Assembly (NCBI GenBank): GCA_025765595.1
Contig: JAIVFH010000021.1
Span: forward strand, 1-64,000
Source: Obelidium mucronatum
Lineage: Eukaryota; Chytridiomycota; Chytridiomycetes; Chytridiales; Chytriomycetaceae
Length of the DNA stretch: 64,000 nt
Reading direction: 5' to 3'
In this document: in pieces, positions 9,062-19,534 of the stretch
How the letters are laid out: every line of letters starts with the position of its first letter
Numbering within the stretch: position 1 is the first letter of the stretch
Program-made: the position numbers and the translations under genes
Notes under the pieces: generated by a model
Told to the model about the DNA's origin: nothing
The model's input: the letters and a program-made list of their open reading frames with translations, nothing else
The model's database searches: none

Positions 9062-10640
9062 TCACATTTCCAAATCAAGTGCATTCAAAGTCGCGCTTAT
9101 CTCTCCATTGTTGCTTTTTGCCGCAGCATTGGCCCCAGGTGTCTTTTCTTTACTCTTTTTTGAAGAACCACTGCTGCTCTGATCGGCAGTATCAGCCGGT
9201 AAACCAGCGCCTCTCTTGCCTCCTGCATTATTTGAACCACTACCTGCCCTCCCATTTGCATCCTCGCCAAGTCTACCCCCAGTCGTCGCAGTAAACGCGC
9301 TAAATTCACTCCCTGTCCCACTCAGTACTTCGCTCGTGCGATCAGCTGTTATAATGTCCCCGTTTCCGATTGATGTTGATGCTGATTGTCGCGCTTGAGG
9401 CTTCAACGCAGCAGGTGGTAAGGAATTAAATATTGCGGCTGGGCTTGCGGGTGTCGGTGTCGGGTGCTGCGAAGGAGACTGTCCAACAGCTGGTGGTGAA
9501 GTATTGGACACAGAGCTTATTTGTTGATTCAAGTGAGCGGGCGCGCTTGTAGTGGACGCGTGTGTGGTCGTTGTGGTTGTTGTTGCCGATACAGACGTTG
9601 TGCTTTCACGTTGTGATGGAGTGATGCTGTTTGCACTTTTCTGGTGAATAAAATTCGAAGCGGTACTTGGTTTCGGGCTTGGGAGGGACTGCGGTGCCGA
9701 GTTCGTGGAAGGTAGAGTTGTTGCGGAAACAGGAGGTGGTGCTTGAAGGAGCTTGAGTTTAATCGACGGGTGCTTTTTGGTAGGCAGCATTCCACCCCAC
9801 AGCCATTTTGGAATTGACTGTGATATTTCAACTTCCCCAGAAAATCTGTTTTCCACGAGTTTGACAGGAAGTCTACCGAATACCATATTCAAGCTCACCT
9901 GTCGACAAATTCGTGTACCCCAGTTCCATCTATTTCTTCACCAGCAAGAAACCGGGCATATTCAGCTTAATGGAAGTCGTCAGGTTAATTATTTATTCCC
10001 TAAAGAATAACTACACAACAAACCAATGGCCGACTTTGGAGACCAATGCATAAGTTTCCGCAATAAGGCACACACCAAGCCTGTAACTACGCCGCCATTC
10101 AAGCAGTGAATATATGCTGGCATATTTCTAGGAACGCAATAAAAGTTAGAGGAGCTTCAACTGAAGAGCGATTCAACACTCAACTCCTTATTCGTAATAA
10201 TTGCCAGAATAGAGGCCGCCTGTTTAAACGACAGTGGGATTTCATTGTCGTCGGTTGGCCGGTCAACACGAATATGGATTGTTTTAATCTGTGATTTCGT
10301 CACCCAGACTCGGACAGGATCAGAATCTGTAGACTCGGCAGTCGCAGCAGGTTCTGGCGAATTCCAAGGACAAAATTATCAATGAGTGATTACAATTTCT
10401 GATCAGGCCCCAATAGGTTACAAGTCAACCTGTTGCAGTTGAATTTGCCCTCGAATGATTTCCAGGCGAATGAAACATTGGTACATCAGGCGTGAGAGAT
10501 ATTATCGTTTTAAGGTTAAGACGACTGAGGAAGCGGATGTTGGTTTGCAGTGGGAATGCACCTGTTGATTTTGGGTTAAAATACAACTGACCAGCCGAAA
10601 GAAATCCAACCTCGAGACAAAGTCTCTGCAAAGACTTCAT
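9062..10640 (-). CDS. Siw14/OCA-like (atypical dual-specificity) phosphatase family protein with Ser/Thr-rich tail
   Basis: Five exons fit by phase: 10640-10430, 10353-10178, 10127-10076, 9965-9899, 9845-9062 (introns 76, 50, 110, 53 nt), 429 residues. The first exon has the fungal PFA-DSP N-terminal pattern ending FLSRLNLKTIISLTPD, exon 4 the late family motif AEYARFLAGEEID ... HEFVDRF. Between them no HCxxGxxR catalytic loop is visible, so this looks like a pseudophosphatase, as in some OCA proteins of yeast. Residues after about 190 are low-complexity Ser/Thr/Pro/Ala, ending with a basic KRGAG...KKSKEK stretch. The active loop could be missed if an exon was mis-modelled. Function is inferred from the family only. 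Confidence 0.6.
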
Positions 10641-10824
10641 TATTGCATACTGATTGGGCTCCTAATTGAATGGGACTGGAAGCCACTAACCCATATCGAA
10701 AAGGTGGATGGTGTTCTTTCCGTTTTTCAATCATATTTTTATTTGGTCAGATCGCTGGCGTAACTCCTCGGCTCTCAAAAGAGCTCAAAAGTTATGCATT
10801 TTTATTGTGAACTGCCCGTTAGGA

Positions 10825-10917
10825 AACTGGAAGACTGACAAGGTTCCCGACCTCGACCTCGTGCTTCGTCCAGACAGTGCCATGATGTCTAGCGCCTCGA
10901 ACGTGAACTTTAATTAG
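10825..10917 (+). pseudogene. Relic of a CRAL-TRIO gene C-terminus
   Basis: The frame NWKTDKVPDLDLVLRPDS...ASNVNF matches the C-terminal segment of the two CRAL-TRIO genes at 46.6-48.6 kb (NWKTYKVPDMDLTLRPDS...SNVDF) almost residue by residue. Upstream sequence does not continue the domain. It is therefore a displaced 3' fragment. Confidence 0.65.
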
Positions 10918-11000
10918 CACAAGCTCGCAATGCAGGCTATAGCTACTTTCCAAAGGTCAGGAAGCCATACCCATTCGACTCTTTTTCGGTAATGACATAG
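10917..11000 (+). pseudogene. Possible relic of a spherulin-4-like C-terminus
   Basis: Overlapping the previous relic, a second frame reads AQARNAGYSYF...RKPYPFDSF and stops. This resembles the terminal RNA(K/G)Y..F...PYxxLPSYF motif of spherulin-4-like proteins, including both intact neighbours. The stretch is short and diverged. Confidence 0.4.
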
Positions 11001-11071
11001 AGTTCTGTATTTTTTCAATGCATTCCCGTAAAAAGATAGAATAATGGAAAATAAAAGTTGACGAAAATCAA

Positions 11072-12266
11072 ATGAGTAGTGCGGCCCCAAAGTCCGCTGA
11101 ATCCAATGCGTCCACAGGCAGCTGCTGGAAGATTGCCGCCACCCCCACTTCCTTCAGGTATTAGAAAGTCTTGAGGAGACTGCAGAGTTGTGGAACCGGT
11201 GGGAGGCTCACATCAACTTTAGACGCTTACCATCACAAGCCCAACTCGGGAAGCAACTACCAATCCGATACCGACTCCAAATCATCGCCAAATTCTGACG
11301 AAAAAGGAAGCTCTTCTCGGAAATCGAAGGCATCTGCGTCTCAACGGCACTTTGACCTGAGTCGCTTGAAAAGCGGGCAACTACAGCCTTCGTCTACAAG
11401 TCCAAGTGAATCGATCGACCTTAGTTTGCCTTTGCCATCGGACGAAAACAAAAAAGCAAACTGGAAACCAATCCATAAAATGTGGTTGGTTGCAGCGGGC
11501 CTTTTGCTCGTTGTTGCTGTAATTGGTACCATTTTGATTGTAAACAAAAAGGCGTCAGGAGCCGCGTTGGCCACATCTTCAGTCAGCACGTTTGGTCTAA
11601 CCTTGTTTGTTCCGGCCTACTTTTATCCTGGTGCTGCGTGGGATCAAATCATTACTGGCCAGCCATCCAGCGTTGGACATTTGGTTATGAATCCCTCAAC
11701 TGGTCCTGGTAACAAACAAGACTCAATGTACGGTACCTATGTTGCTAGGGCGCAGAACTCCGGAATCAAGGTCTTGGGATATATTCCAACAAATTACGGT
11801 AAAAGAGACGCCACTCAAATCAAACAAGACACTATGACGTATCTTAATTGGTATCACGTTGATGGAATCCTTTTGGACGAAGTTTCTACAGACGCAAGGA
11901 ACTTGTCCTACATCCTAGACATTTCTACTTTTATTCGGACCCAGAATCAAGGGACAGCCCTTATCGTCCTCAACACTGGGATATATCCATCCGATGAGAG
12001 TTATATGGCTACAGCCGATATGATTCTAGCTTTTGAAGATACGCTGACTAGGTATCAGTCGCTCGTTGTTCCAAGTTGGGTTTCTCGGTACAACGCAAGT
12101 CGATTCATTACATTTCGTACACGATACTCCCGCGGATGCACTCGGATCCGCTATGGCGCTGGCTTCTCAAAAAAATACCAATCATGTCTTTTTTACGGAT
12201 TCTGCTATGCCAAATCCATACAACAAACTTCCCTCATACTTCAAGAGTGAGGCATCCATTTCTTGA
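11072..12266 (+). pseudogene. Second spherulin-4-like type II membrane protein, +1 frameshift near the 3' end
   Basis: Exons 11072-11157 and 11206-12266 (48-nt intron). Layout equals the copy at 5787: Ser-rich cytosolic part, one membrane helix (MWLVAAGLLLVVAVIGTILIV), then LFVPAYFYPGAAWDQII, VMNPSTGPG, GIKVLGYI, DGILLDEV, MILAFED. After NASRFI (about 12108) the conserved C-terminus (HFVHDTPADAL ... FFTDS ... LPSYF) continues only in the +1 frame. Skipping one A at about 12110 gives 381 residues; without it the frame runs to 12250 with an unrelated tail. Either a recent pseudogene, a sequence error or a frameshifted product. Confidence 0.75.
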
Positions 12267-12459
12267 ACGATTTTTTTTGCAATCGCCCCTCTATCCTATC
12301 CCGTTTCCCTTCGTTTTTTCCATCTGGATAATCCAGCTTATTGTATGTAGTTTTTGGTGTGTTGGAATAGATATCGGCTGTAGAAAGAGGACGATTGATT
12401 GCAAATGAGCCTTCAGACACAAGCTCCATTTTTCTTTCCAATTTTGACACTAGACCACC

Positions 12460-14237
12460 ATGATTAGAAACCTCGTCCGCTCTCCAGCTCGTCAAATGCA
12501 GTCGTCTGCTGCCTCCAAGGCTCTTTCATCTTCCGTATCCATCTCTGGCATCAAGCTGAAGCCAGTGTCCCCGTGGATGGCTGGTTCAAATGCAAGGTCT
12601 CGATCCGCCAAACTCTACAACAAGACGTACGCAACCGTTGCTACTCCTGCCAAGCCAGCTGCAAAGGTCTCTAACCCGAACCAGGGGTCTTCGCCAACCT
12701 CTGCTGTGCTTGTGTTTGGTCTCATTGCCTTGGGAGCTGTGTCCTATTATTTCCAGGATGAGTTGAATGCCCGATTCAATCCACCAAAGGAACAAATCGT
12801 TGAAGACAAGTTTACCCCTTCCCAAGTTGATGCAATTCTTTCCTCTGGCTCTTCATCACTTGTGTTCCCCAACTCATCTGTTCTTCGTTGTGATACGGCC
12901 AGTGTGGCCTCTTCATCATCCCAGGATCGATCTGCCCAAGTTTCCATTAATCTTCCTGGAAACAGAACAGCCCAGCTATTTGTGGTCCTAGATGGACATG
13001 GAGGCGAAAAGTGTGTGGAAATCGTTGAAAAGCATTTGGCAGCTGTGAGTTGTTGTAAAATGATTTGAACTATGCAGCGCGGGTTAATGACACGGCTTTA
13101 TTCTAGTACGTTGCCAAGGAAGTCCACGATGCAACCAACACCTGGTTCGCTGTCCCAGACCGCAAAGCCGCCATCCAAACTGCCATCCAAAAGGCTTTTG
13201 AGCGTCTTGACAAAGACATCATCAACGGCGCCTTCCTCGACATTTACCCATCTTCCTACGAATCTGTCGAGGACCAAAAAGCCAAGTTTGCGTCTCAAAT
13301 CAAGCAGGCTGTTTCTGGATCGTGCGCTCTTGCCGCCCTAGTTGATGGTTCCGATTTATACGTGGCTGCCACTGGTGATACCCGAGCTATTCTCGGTTCT
13401 CGCAATGAAGACGGCTCATTCACTGCCACTGCCTTGTCCAAAGACCAACGCCCGGACAACGCCGAGGAAAGAGCAAGAATCCTTGCCGAACACCCAACCG
13501 AGTCTGAGGCTGACTTGTTGAAGCCATACACTGACCCCGCATACGGCCCTGAAGACCGTGTTTTGGGCTACATTGCCATTACCCGTGCATTCGGAGACGC
13601 TCAATTCAAATGGGCTTCAGACTTGATCAAGAAGCTCCCAAGTGGTTCAACGAAAATGGATATCGCAGGAGCCGTCAACCCACCTTACTTGACTGCTTCT
13701 CCAGTTGTGACTCACCACACAATCGTCCCACAAAAAGACTTGTTCCTTGTCATGGCAACCGACGGTTTGACTGATGACCTCAACAACAACGAGTCTGTTT
13801 CGATTGTCAACGGTTTCTTGCAGCACCACAAGGTTGTGTCTCCAGGAACAAACAAGGTGTGGGGTGTTGACCCATTCGCTTTGGGAAAATGGATGTTGCG
13901 TCAGGACACGAATGCTGCGGGCTCATTGATTAGAAACGCGTTCGGAGCTACTTACAGCAATGTTTCGAAGAGATTGGAAGCTCCGGAGTCTCGCGACGAT
14001 GTTACTGTCAAGGTTCTCTTCTTTGGCGACAACAGAAAAGAAAAGGAGGCTGTAGAGGGAGTTGATTTGGATCGTTTGGTGGAAACTGCAGTTGAGACGG
14101 AGGCTCCTGTTTTGGAAGCTTTGCCAATTGACTGGACCCCTGGACCTACCAAGTTGGAGCCCGTGGACTTTTCTTTGGCCAAGCAAAAGACTCACTTGCT
14201 GCCGCGCTGGGCAAAGTGGTTGAGCTCCAACCAGTAG
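12460..14237 (+). CDS. PP2C-type phosphatase, mitochondrial pyruvate dehydrogenase phosphatase-like
   Basis: Exons 12460-13044 and 13107-14237 (62-nt intron, GTGAGT donor), 571 residues. The N-terminus is basic and Ser/Ala-rich (MIRNLVRSPARQMQ), a likely mitochondrial presequence, followed by a membrane helix at about residues 86-101. The catalytic domain has LFVVLDGHGG (metal-binding DGHGG), LAALVDGSDLYVAATGDTRAIL, RVLGYIAITRAFGDAQFKW, LFLVMATDGLTDDL and a final DDVTVKVLFF with the last metal Asp. This order and the inserted segment match PDP/Ptc5-like phosphatases, which reactivate pyruvate dehydrogenase by dephosphorylation. Substrate is inferred. The 62-nt intron interrupts the segment just after DGHGG. 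Confidence 0.85.
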
Positions 14238-14580
14238 ATTTTGCATTCGTCTAGTTGCTTTTCCTTTTCTTGTTTATTGACCACTCGAGCCTCTTCTATC
14301 TCTCTTTTCCTTATTGTTTTTCGATATCTTTATTACTTGGGACTTCACTTCCTATTTTCTTTGTTTTGTTTCTTCTCTTTGTCCTGCCAATCTTACCCCC
14401 GCCCCTATCTTCCTATTCTCATATCTTCCTTTGGGAAATCGATGACCCCGCCAATTGAATCATTCAGTGGGCTATCTGCTTCTCACCGCACCTCATACTT
14501 AAAGCGACCCACCAGCTAATCGGAAGGTCATGGTAAATTACTGGTAGAGTCTAAAAAAGAGCATAAAAATCCAAATAAAT
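14238..14580 (+). other. Intergenic, pyrimidine-rich
   Basis: The 343 bp between the PP2C gene and the next start are strongly T/C-rich after 14240. No gene or clear promoter motif seen. Confidence 0.6.
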
Positions 14581-15663
14581 ATGTTTGAATTGTTATATAA
14601 AATTACCCAAGCATTTGGAATAATAGCTATGAATGTCGACAACCTCCATTCGTACATCAACACCTTCTTTATAGTTCAAACTGCAATTGCTCTGTCGTGG
14701 TGCATTTCAAACAAACGATGGGTGCATATCCCTCACCGCTCCAATGTTCCATGTATTCCATGTCAGCAGGACACCCAAACCAAGCATCGCCATTCGAAAG
14801 ACAATGCAGAGACACCAACGAATACAGACCCAAATTCATTATCCCTGAAGCAATTTCAACTTCAACTGATTGTTCATTCTCTCTTTTATCTGTATGAGCT
14901 GTGCTTCACGGATATGTTCACATCATATCCATCCATGGCAATCCATCATCAAGTCGCATTCGCAATATTTTTTGTCTACTTAAATGATATCGGAACAATC
15001 AGTGTTGCAACTTTGCTGCCTTTCCTCTTTCACAACAGTTTCTGGGTTCTCTATCCATTCCTAACCTCCTCTGAGGATGAGAACAACACGATTCTTTACT
15101 TTAAAGTCTTGGGAGTCTACAACGCGGTTCTGATTTCAGTTGGCTTTACGTGTTTATTGAACTCCTTTACAATCGTTGCTTGGGATAATTTAGCAGTCAA
15201 GTTTGCTGCAACAAATGCTGTACTCGGCCCTGCAACAACCTTATCTTCCTCCAACTCTTCCTCGCATCATCAGCCACCACTTCAGGGCTATCAAAATCAA
15301 CATCCAAAGCCACGATTCCTGTCCCTGACTCCGCATATTCTCGGAATCCTTGCCACTTTGGAAGCATGTGTAAACTATTACTCTTTTTGCGACCACGATC
15401 ATGGAACAGTTCTCTGTGTTCCACGTGGATACTTTATGTTGGCTTCTACAAGTGTATTCTTGGGGGTCTGCCTATTGGCTTGGTTAGGCGCGTTTTTGAT
15501 GGTGTTGGAAGGTGCTGCGCCGTTGGGAGTTTTGTTGGGACAGAAGGAAGGAGCTGCGGGTGGCTTTTGGTGCTGTGTTGAGCATCGTGATGTTGATTGG
15601 AAGAATATGGAAGGATTTTCCGTGTTGAAGAGGTTGGGAGTTCGCAAAGTCAAGGAGGAGTAA
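14581..15663 (+). CDS. Multi-pass membrane protein, TLC-domain-like
   Basis: A single exon of 360 residues with about seven hydrophobic helices. The segment FTDMFTSYPSMAIHHQVAFAIFFVYLND contains an Asp followed by a His-His pair at the start of a helix, reminiscent of TLC/TMEM136-type domains that act in membrane lipid handling. The family match is suggestive, not firm. The C-terminal tail is basic (RLGVRKVKEE), probably cytosolic. Low-complexity Ser/His loop around residues 220-240. Confidence 0.6.
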   Translation: MFELLYKITQAFGIIAMNVDNLHSYINTFFIVQTAIALSWCISNKRWVHIPHRSNVPCIPCQQDTQTKHRHSKDNAETPTNTDPNSLSLKQFQLQLIVHSLFYLYELCFTDMFTSYPSMAIHHQVAFAIFFVYLNDIGTISVATLLPFLFHNSFWVLYPFLTSSEDENNTILYFKVLGVYNAVLISVGFTCLLNSFTIVAWDNLAVKFAATNAVLGPATTLSSSNSSSHHQPPLQGYQNQHPKPRFLSLTPHILGILATLEACVNYYSFCDHDHGTVLCVPRGYFMLASTSVFLGVCLLAWLGAFLMVLEGAAPLGVLLGQKEGAAGGFWCCVEHRDVDWKNMEGFSVLKRLGVRKVKEE

Positions 15664-15732
15664 AATTGAAACTATTTTCACAGCTATATATATTCAATGC
15701 GATATAAATTATTGAGTACAAGGGAAATGAAT

Positions 15733-17998
15733 TTAAAGTTTGAGATAGCAGCACTTCTCTTCATGGTCTCTTTCGTTCTCCTTGTAAAACACCCAGGCAC
15801 CCTTTCCTGCTGCACCGTTGCTTTCCAAGCCGCGTCTCCATTTAATCCAAGGTATTTTACCACCGGTATTTGTCTCTGTTTTGGCCGCCACCCGCCTCTC
15901 GTAAACACGTAAACCTCCTCCCAGAATATCAAGAACAACCATTTCAGGCCTGACATTCACATCCTCGGCACCATTCTCAGAATGACGCTTCTTCATCAAA
16001 GGATTACACATTCCTCCTACTCCATTCAAAGACGTTGGTAAAACCCCTTCCAACCAAACCCAAACTTTCCTTCCACTGCTACAAACAGCATGACAGACTC
16101 GAACCTTTCCAAACAATCGATTCCGCTGCGTATAAGTCAACTCATTCAAAACAATTTCCGAAACTAAATCAATAGTTTTGAGACTGTAGATACTTAGAAC
16201 CACTTTGACGAGAAACTCTGGCGATTCCATTGTACCAGCGTCCGGTTTAGGCAATACCTGGAACTTTGTAGAAACAGCAATGAGATGCCATCGCGTCATT
16301 GATATCCCGTGGATGTGAAGGCCTCGCGGGGTCAGGTCTATAAGGACTGACTGCGTATCTGATGTACTTGTCTCGGAGGCAGTTATGCTTTTGTTGCTGC
16401 TATTGATGTACGCGTCACCATGATAATCTGTAATAGAAAACTCGGCCGAAGAAGTTCGGAAACGAGAAGGTGTCACTGATTTTGTCGGAACTGGACTCGA
16501 TGGTAGCTTCTTGATTCGTATGGTGGTCACTCGTTCAGATTTCAGTGCATGCATTAATTTTTCTCGGATTGTAGGTTGTGGTTTCGCTGAAGTTTTCGTG
16601 CTGTTGGTGCCTACAGCGATTGGGTTTATGTGTTCTGTTGTGGCAAACAAGTATTCTATTGGGACAAATGCGGATTAATAACAGGCCGCAGAGTCACCTA
16701 GAAAATACGGTATTACCGTTGCAGCAGGGATTATTCACACTCTTTTCGGATGAAAATTTCTCGTGGAGAAGAGTTGTTGCGGTTCCAACATTTTGTTGGA
16801 TGCGAAATATTTGAAGGGAAGCTGATTCGTTCTTTTTCGAGATTGCAGGAGTGCTTTCCAGCCTCATATCAAATCGGCGAGCATCAATTACAGGCCTTCC
16901 GTCGGTCTCTGTATCCTCAGTATTGGAAACCAACATGACAACGTCTTTAAAATGAAAGATTCGAGATTCCTCATTCATTTCCATAAGGTACTCGGAATTA
17001 ATCTCTTGAAGAGATGCCGAATTCTTTTTATAGATGGCAAATCTGTTTTTGGCTACAATGTGTTTCGAGCGTGTCTTGTCGCGTAAACCGAGAACCAACG
17101 ACGGTTCCAGAAGCAGGGACGTTGATAGAGATACTTCGGTTTGTTTGAATTCAGACAATATTTGTTTGATGCCGGTGGTCGTATCCAGAGCCTGGAGCGT
17201 AGTATGGGTTTGACTTTTTCCCACCCCAATAGACGAGGAAGCCTCTTGTATATAGTAAAAAGAATTCCCTAAAAGCTGACAAGGTCCTAAAACAGCCGAG
17301 AGAATGACACTCCCGATAGGCAGCGCAGTCACAACTTCAGCAAAACCAACAAAAGCTGGCGATAGAGTCCCCGACGAAGACGCGTACAACGTGGAGTCCG
17401 CAGAAGACGCAACAGACTTAAGAGTCAATTGCTGAGTACACTCAGGCTCTCGAGCTGCTGCTTTCATTCCTTGCGGGGCTGCTACACGGACCAATGTTCG
17501 CATCGATACTCGTTCCCAAGAGAGCCACAGTCTCAGCACATCTTCCCAAGACTCGTTAGAGTTCCGAATTGTTGGCATTTCTTCTGATAAGTCCACGTAT
17601 TGTTGGACAAGGGTTCTCCAGATCAAGGCATCAACAAGGTGTGGATTTGATGTGAAGGCACGATTGAACTTGCGACACACCATTCGGAAACAAGGTACAG
17701 AGTTCCATGATTCCGTCGCATAAACCAAGATTTCTAGAATCAGTTTGGAGGATAGGTGGGATATATTGATGGCGGTGGAGCGGCTAGGTATGTGATGGTT
17801 GCGGGGGTGGCTGCGGGTTTGAAAAGGTGTCTCCGAGGGAAACTGTGGTAGATCTTTCCGTTGCTTGGAATCCTTATTTTCGGCTCTTTTCTTTGCAAGT
17901 GAAGTTTTCTTCTTGAATCTCTTGTCGACAGTTGTGGATCTTCCTTGTGGGAGAAAAGTAGGGAGCTGAAGCAAAGGAAGCCGTTCAAGAATAGTCAT
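15733..17998 (-). CDS. F-box protein
   Basis: Exons 17998-16717 and 16655-15733 (61-nt intron) join in phase to 734 residues. After a basic low-complexity N-terminus, residues about 78-130 form an F-box-like helical motif (INISHLSSKLILEILVYA ... CFRMVCRKFNRAF), which in the family binds Skp1 in SCF ubiquitin ligases. The remaining 600 residues have no repeats or motifs that I recognise. Substrate unknown. The gene is divergent from the G-patch gene at 18409. Confidence 0.7.
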
Positions 17999-18097
17999 TT
18001 TCTTCCGAGTTCTCTGAACCGTCGTGCAGTATTTTGGAACTGTGGTGCTGCTGTTGGTGGGATTCTCTGTTTATTTTTCCCGCCAAGCTCCAATCCC

Positions 18098-18129
18098 GCT
18101 CGACCCTAGTCGAGCAGTTAGGGTCGAGC
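18098..18129. promoter_or_regulatory. Perfect 11-bp inverted repeat in a divergent promoter
   Basis: GCTCGACCCTA at 18098-18108 and its exact reverse complement at 18119-18129, with a 10-bp spacer that itself contains GTCGAGCAG, repeated once more to the right. It lies 100 bp from the F-box start and 280 bp from the G-patch start. Candidate binding site for a dimeric regulator. Confidence 0.45.
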
Positions 18130-18408
18130 AGTTCGCCCACTCTGATCGACTTCAATTAAAAACGAAAGCTGGAAAAATAATTATTGGCTAATATTCATGA
18201 TCGACACTTGAGCCAGGATTCAGAGTCGATCAAAAAACGAAAAAACTTGGCCGATTGCCACACCAAGAACATCATGACGCTCATTGAAGTAAGCTCTGAT
18301 ATTCTTGCTTTTTTTACGCAGTACAGTCAAGATGGGTTTACGAGTTGCTTGACCTTTACAAACTTCAAACTCTCAAAAACAAAATTCTTTGTGAGAAACA
18401 TAATAATA

Positions 18409-19155
18409 ATGGCGCAGAAAGATCAGTGGCAAAAGTACTCAATTCTATCTGGCGACACCCGCCTCGTCCGCTTCCAGCCGCCGAGTGCCGAACAAATAGA
18501 AATCCCGAAACAAGTCGATAACGACAAACCTTCAGCCAGTATTTACCGGGAAATCATCGCTTCCAATGTTGCAATGGTTCAGCATTCAAATCCGCAGTTT
18601 GTCAAACGCATCGAACGCAAGCGCAAAAGAATCATTTCAAGTGACACCAAAACCGACACAAAAGATGGAGACTTTTTCATTTGCGAAGTTTGCAAAACGA
18701 GGGTGAAGGTTGCTCTTGCAGATTCACACAAATCAACAACCTGTCATCTGTTTTCGCAGTTGGAGACAGAGGGAACAGGATCCCAGCCAGCTATTTATGC
18801 GTTTAGTGAGAGGGATGTTGGATACCGGATGCTACAGAAACAGGGTTGGGTTCATGGTGAGGTCTTGGGCCACGGCCAAGATGATGACTTATCCCGAAGG
18901 CTGAAGTTCCCAGTTGCTCCAAGAATCAAGTTAGATCAATCTGGACTTGGAAGCACAAAAAATGAGCCGTTGAGGTTGCGAGTCGGAGATTCGTTCAGAA
19001 AGACGACTTTGGATCAGCTCGAGGGAATTGGACTGAGGCAGCAGCAGCGGAGGAAAAGTACCAGTGATGTTAAGAAGTCACACAAGGAACTTCTTCGCGA
19101 TGCCAAGAAAGAACGGGAAAAGGGTCTTGCTCTACTCTCATATCTGAACAATTGA
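18409..19155 (+). CDS. G-patch protein, GPANK1-like
   Basis: 248 residues from the ATG at 18409; the frame is open back to 18184, but the upstream part is A/T-rich and lacks homology. A C2-type zinc site (FICEVCKTRVKVALADSHKST.H) is followed by a G-patch (about residues 136-185: DVGYRMLQKQGWVHGEVLGHG ... GLGS), then a basic helical C-terminus (KKSHKELLRDAKKEREK). This order matches GPANK1-like proteins. G-patch proteins bind RNA helicases; the partner here is unknown. The single exon is uninterrupted. Confidence 0.75.
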   Translation: MAQKDQWQKYSILSGDTRLVRFQPPSAEQIEIPKQVDNDKPSASIYREIIASNVAMVQHSNPQFVKRIERKRKRIISSDTKTDTKDGDFFICEVCKTRVKVALADSHKSTTCHLFSQLETEGTGSQPAIYAFSERDVGYRMLQKQGWVHGEVLGHGQDDDLSRRLKFPVAPRIKLDQSGLGSTKNEPLRLRVGDSFRKTTLDQLEGIGLRQQQRRKSTSDVKKSHKELLRDAKKEREKGLALLSYLNN

Positions 19156-19534
19156 GAGTGACATATTCATGTCATAACTCAATTCGACCATCAATAAAAT
19201 TTCATATCAAAGCACCTTGTTGACAGGTAAAGGGAGCGAAGGAAAGGACCGAGACGAAATTTTTCGATTGAAAATTTCATAGAAGTGTGATGGTTTACAG
19301 ATCAGATCTGCTTCCTGGCGCAATGAGATACGCTTGCAGCGGGAAAGGATTGTCAAAGCGTGTTGAAAAGTGATAGAAGGGCAAATGCTGCCGGAGACAT
19401 TCGTGACCAGAAAAAATCTGATTGGGTTGTCATTTGTTTTGTGTTTCAAAGGGGGTGTTTTTCTAGCCCACAAAAAAAGAGCCAAACAAGCACCGTTTAG
19501 TAGGGTCTAAAGTTAGAAGCCCCCCCTTATCGTT
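19156..19534. other. Intergenic
   Basis: 379 bp with a polyadenylation-type AATAAA at about 19193 for the G-patch gene. No other feature recognised. Confidence 0.5.

Noticed and set aside
19207..19485. Minus-strand 92-codon frame between the G-patch and HTH genes
   Set aside because: No recognisable composition, motif or neighbouring splice structure; treated as chance.
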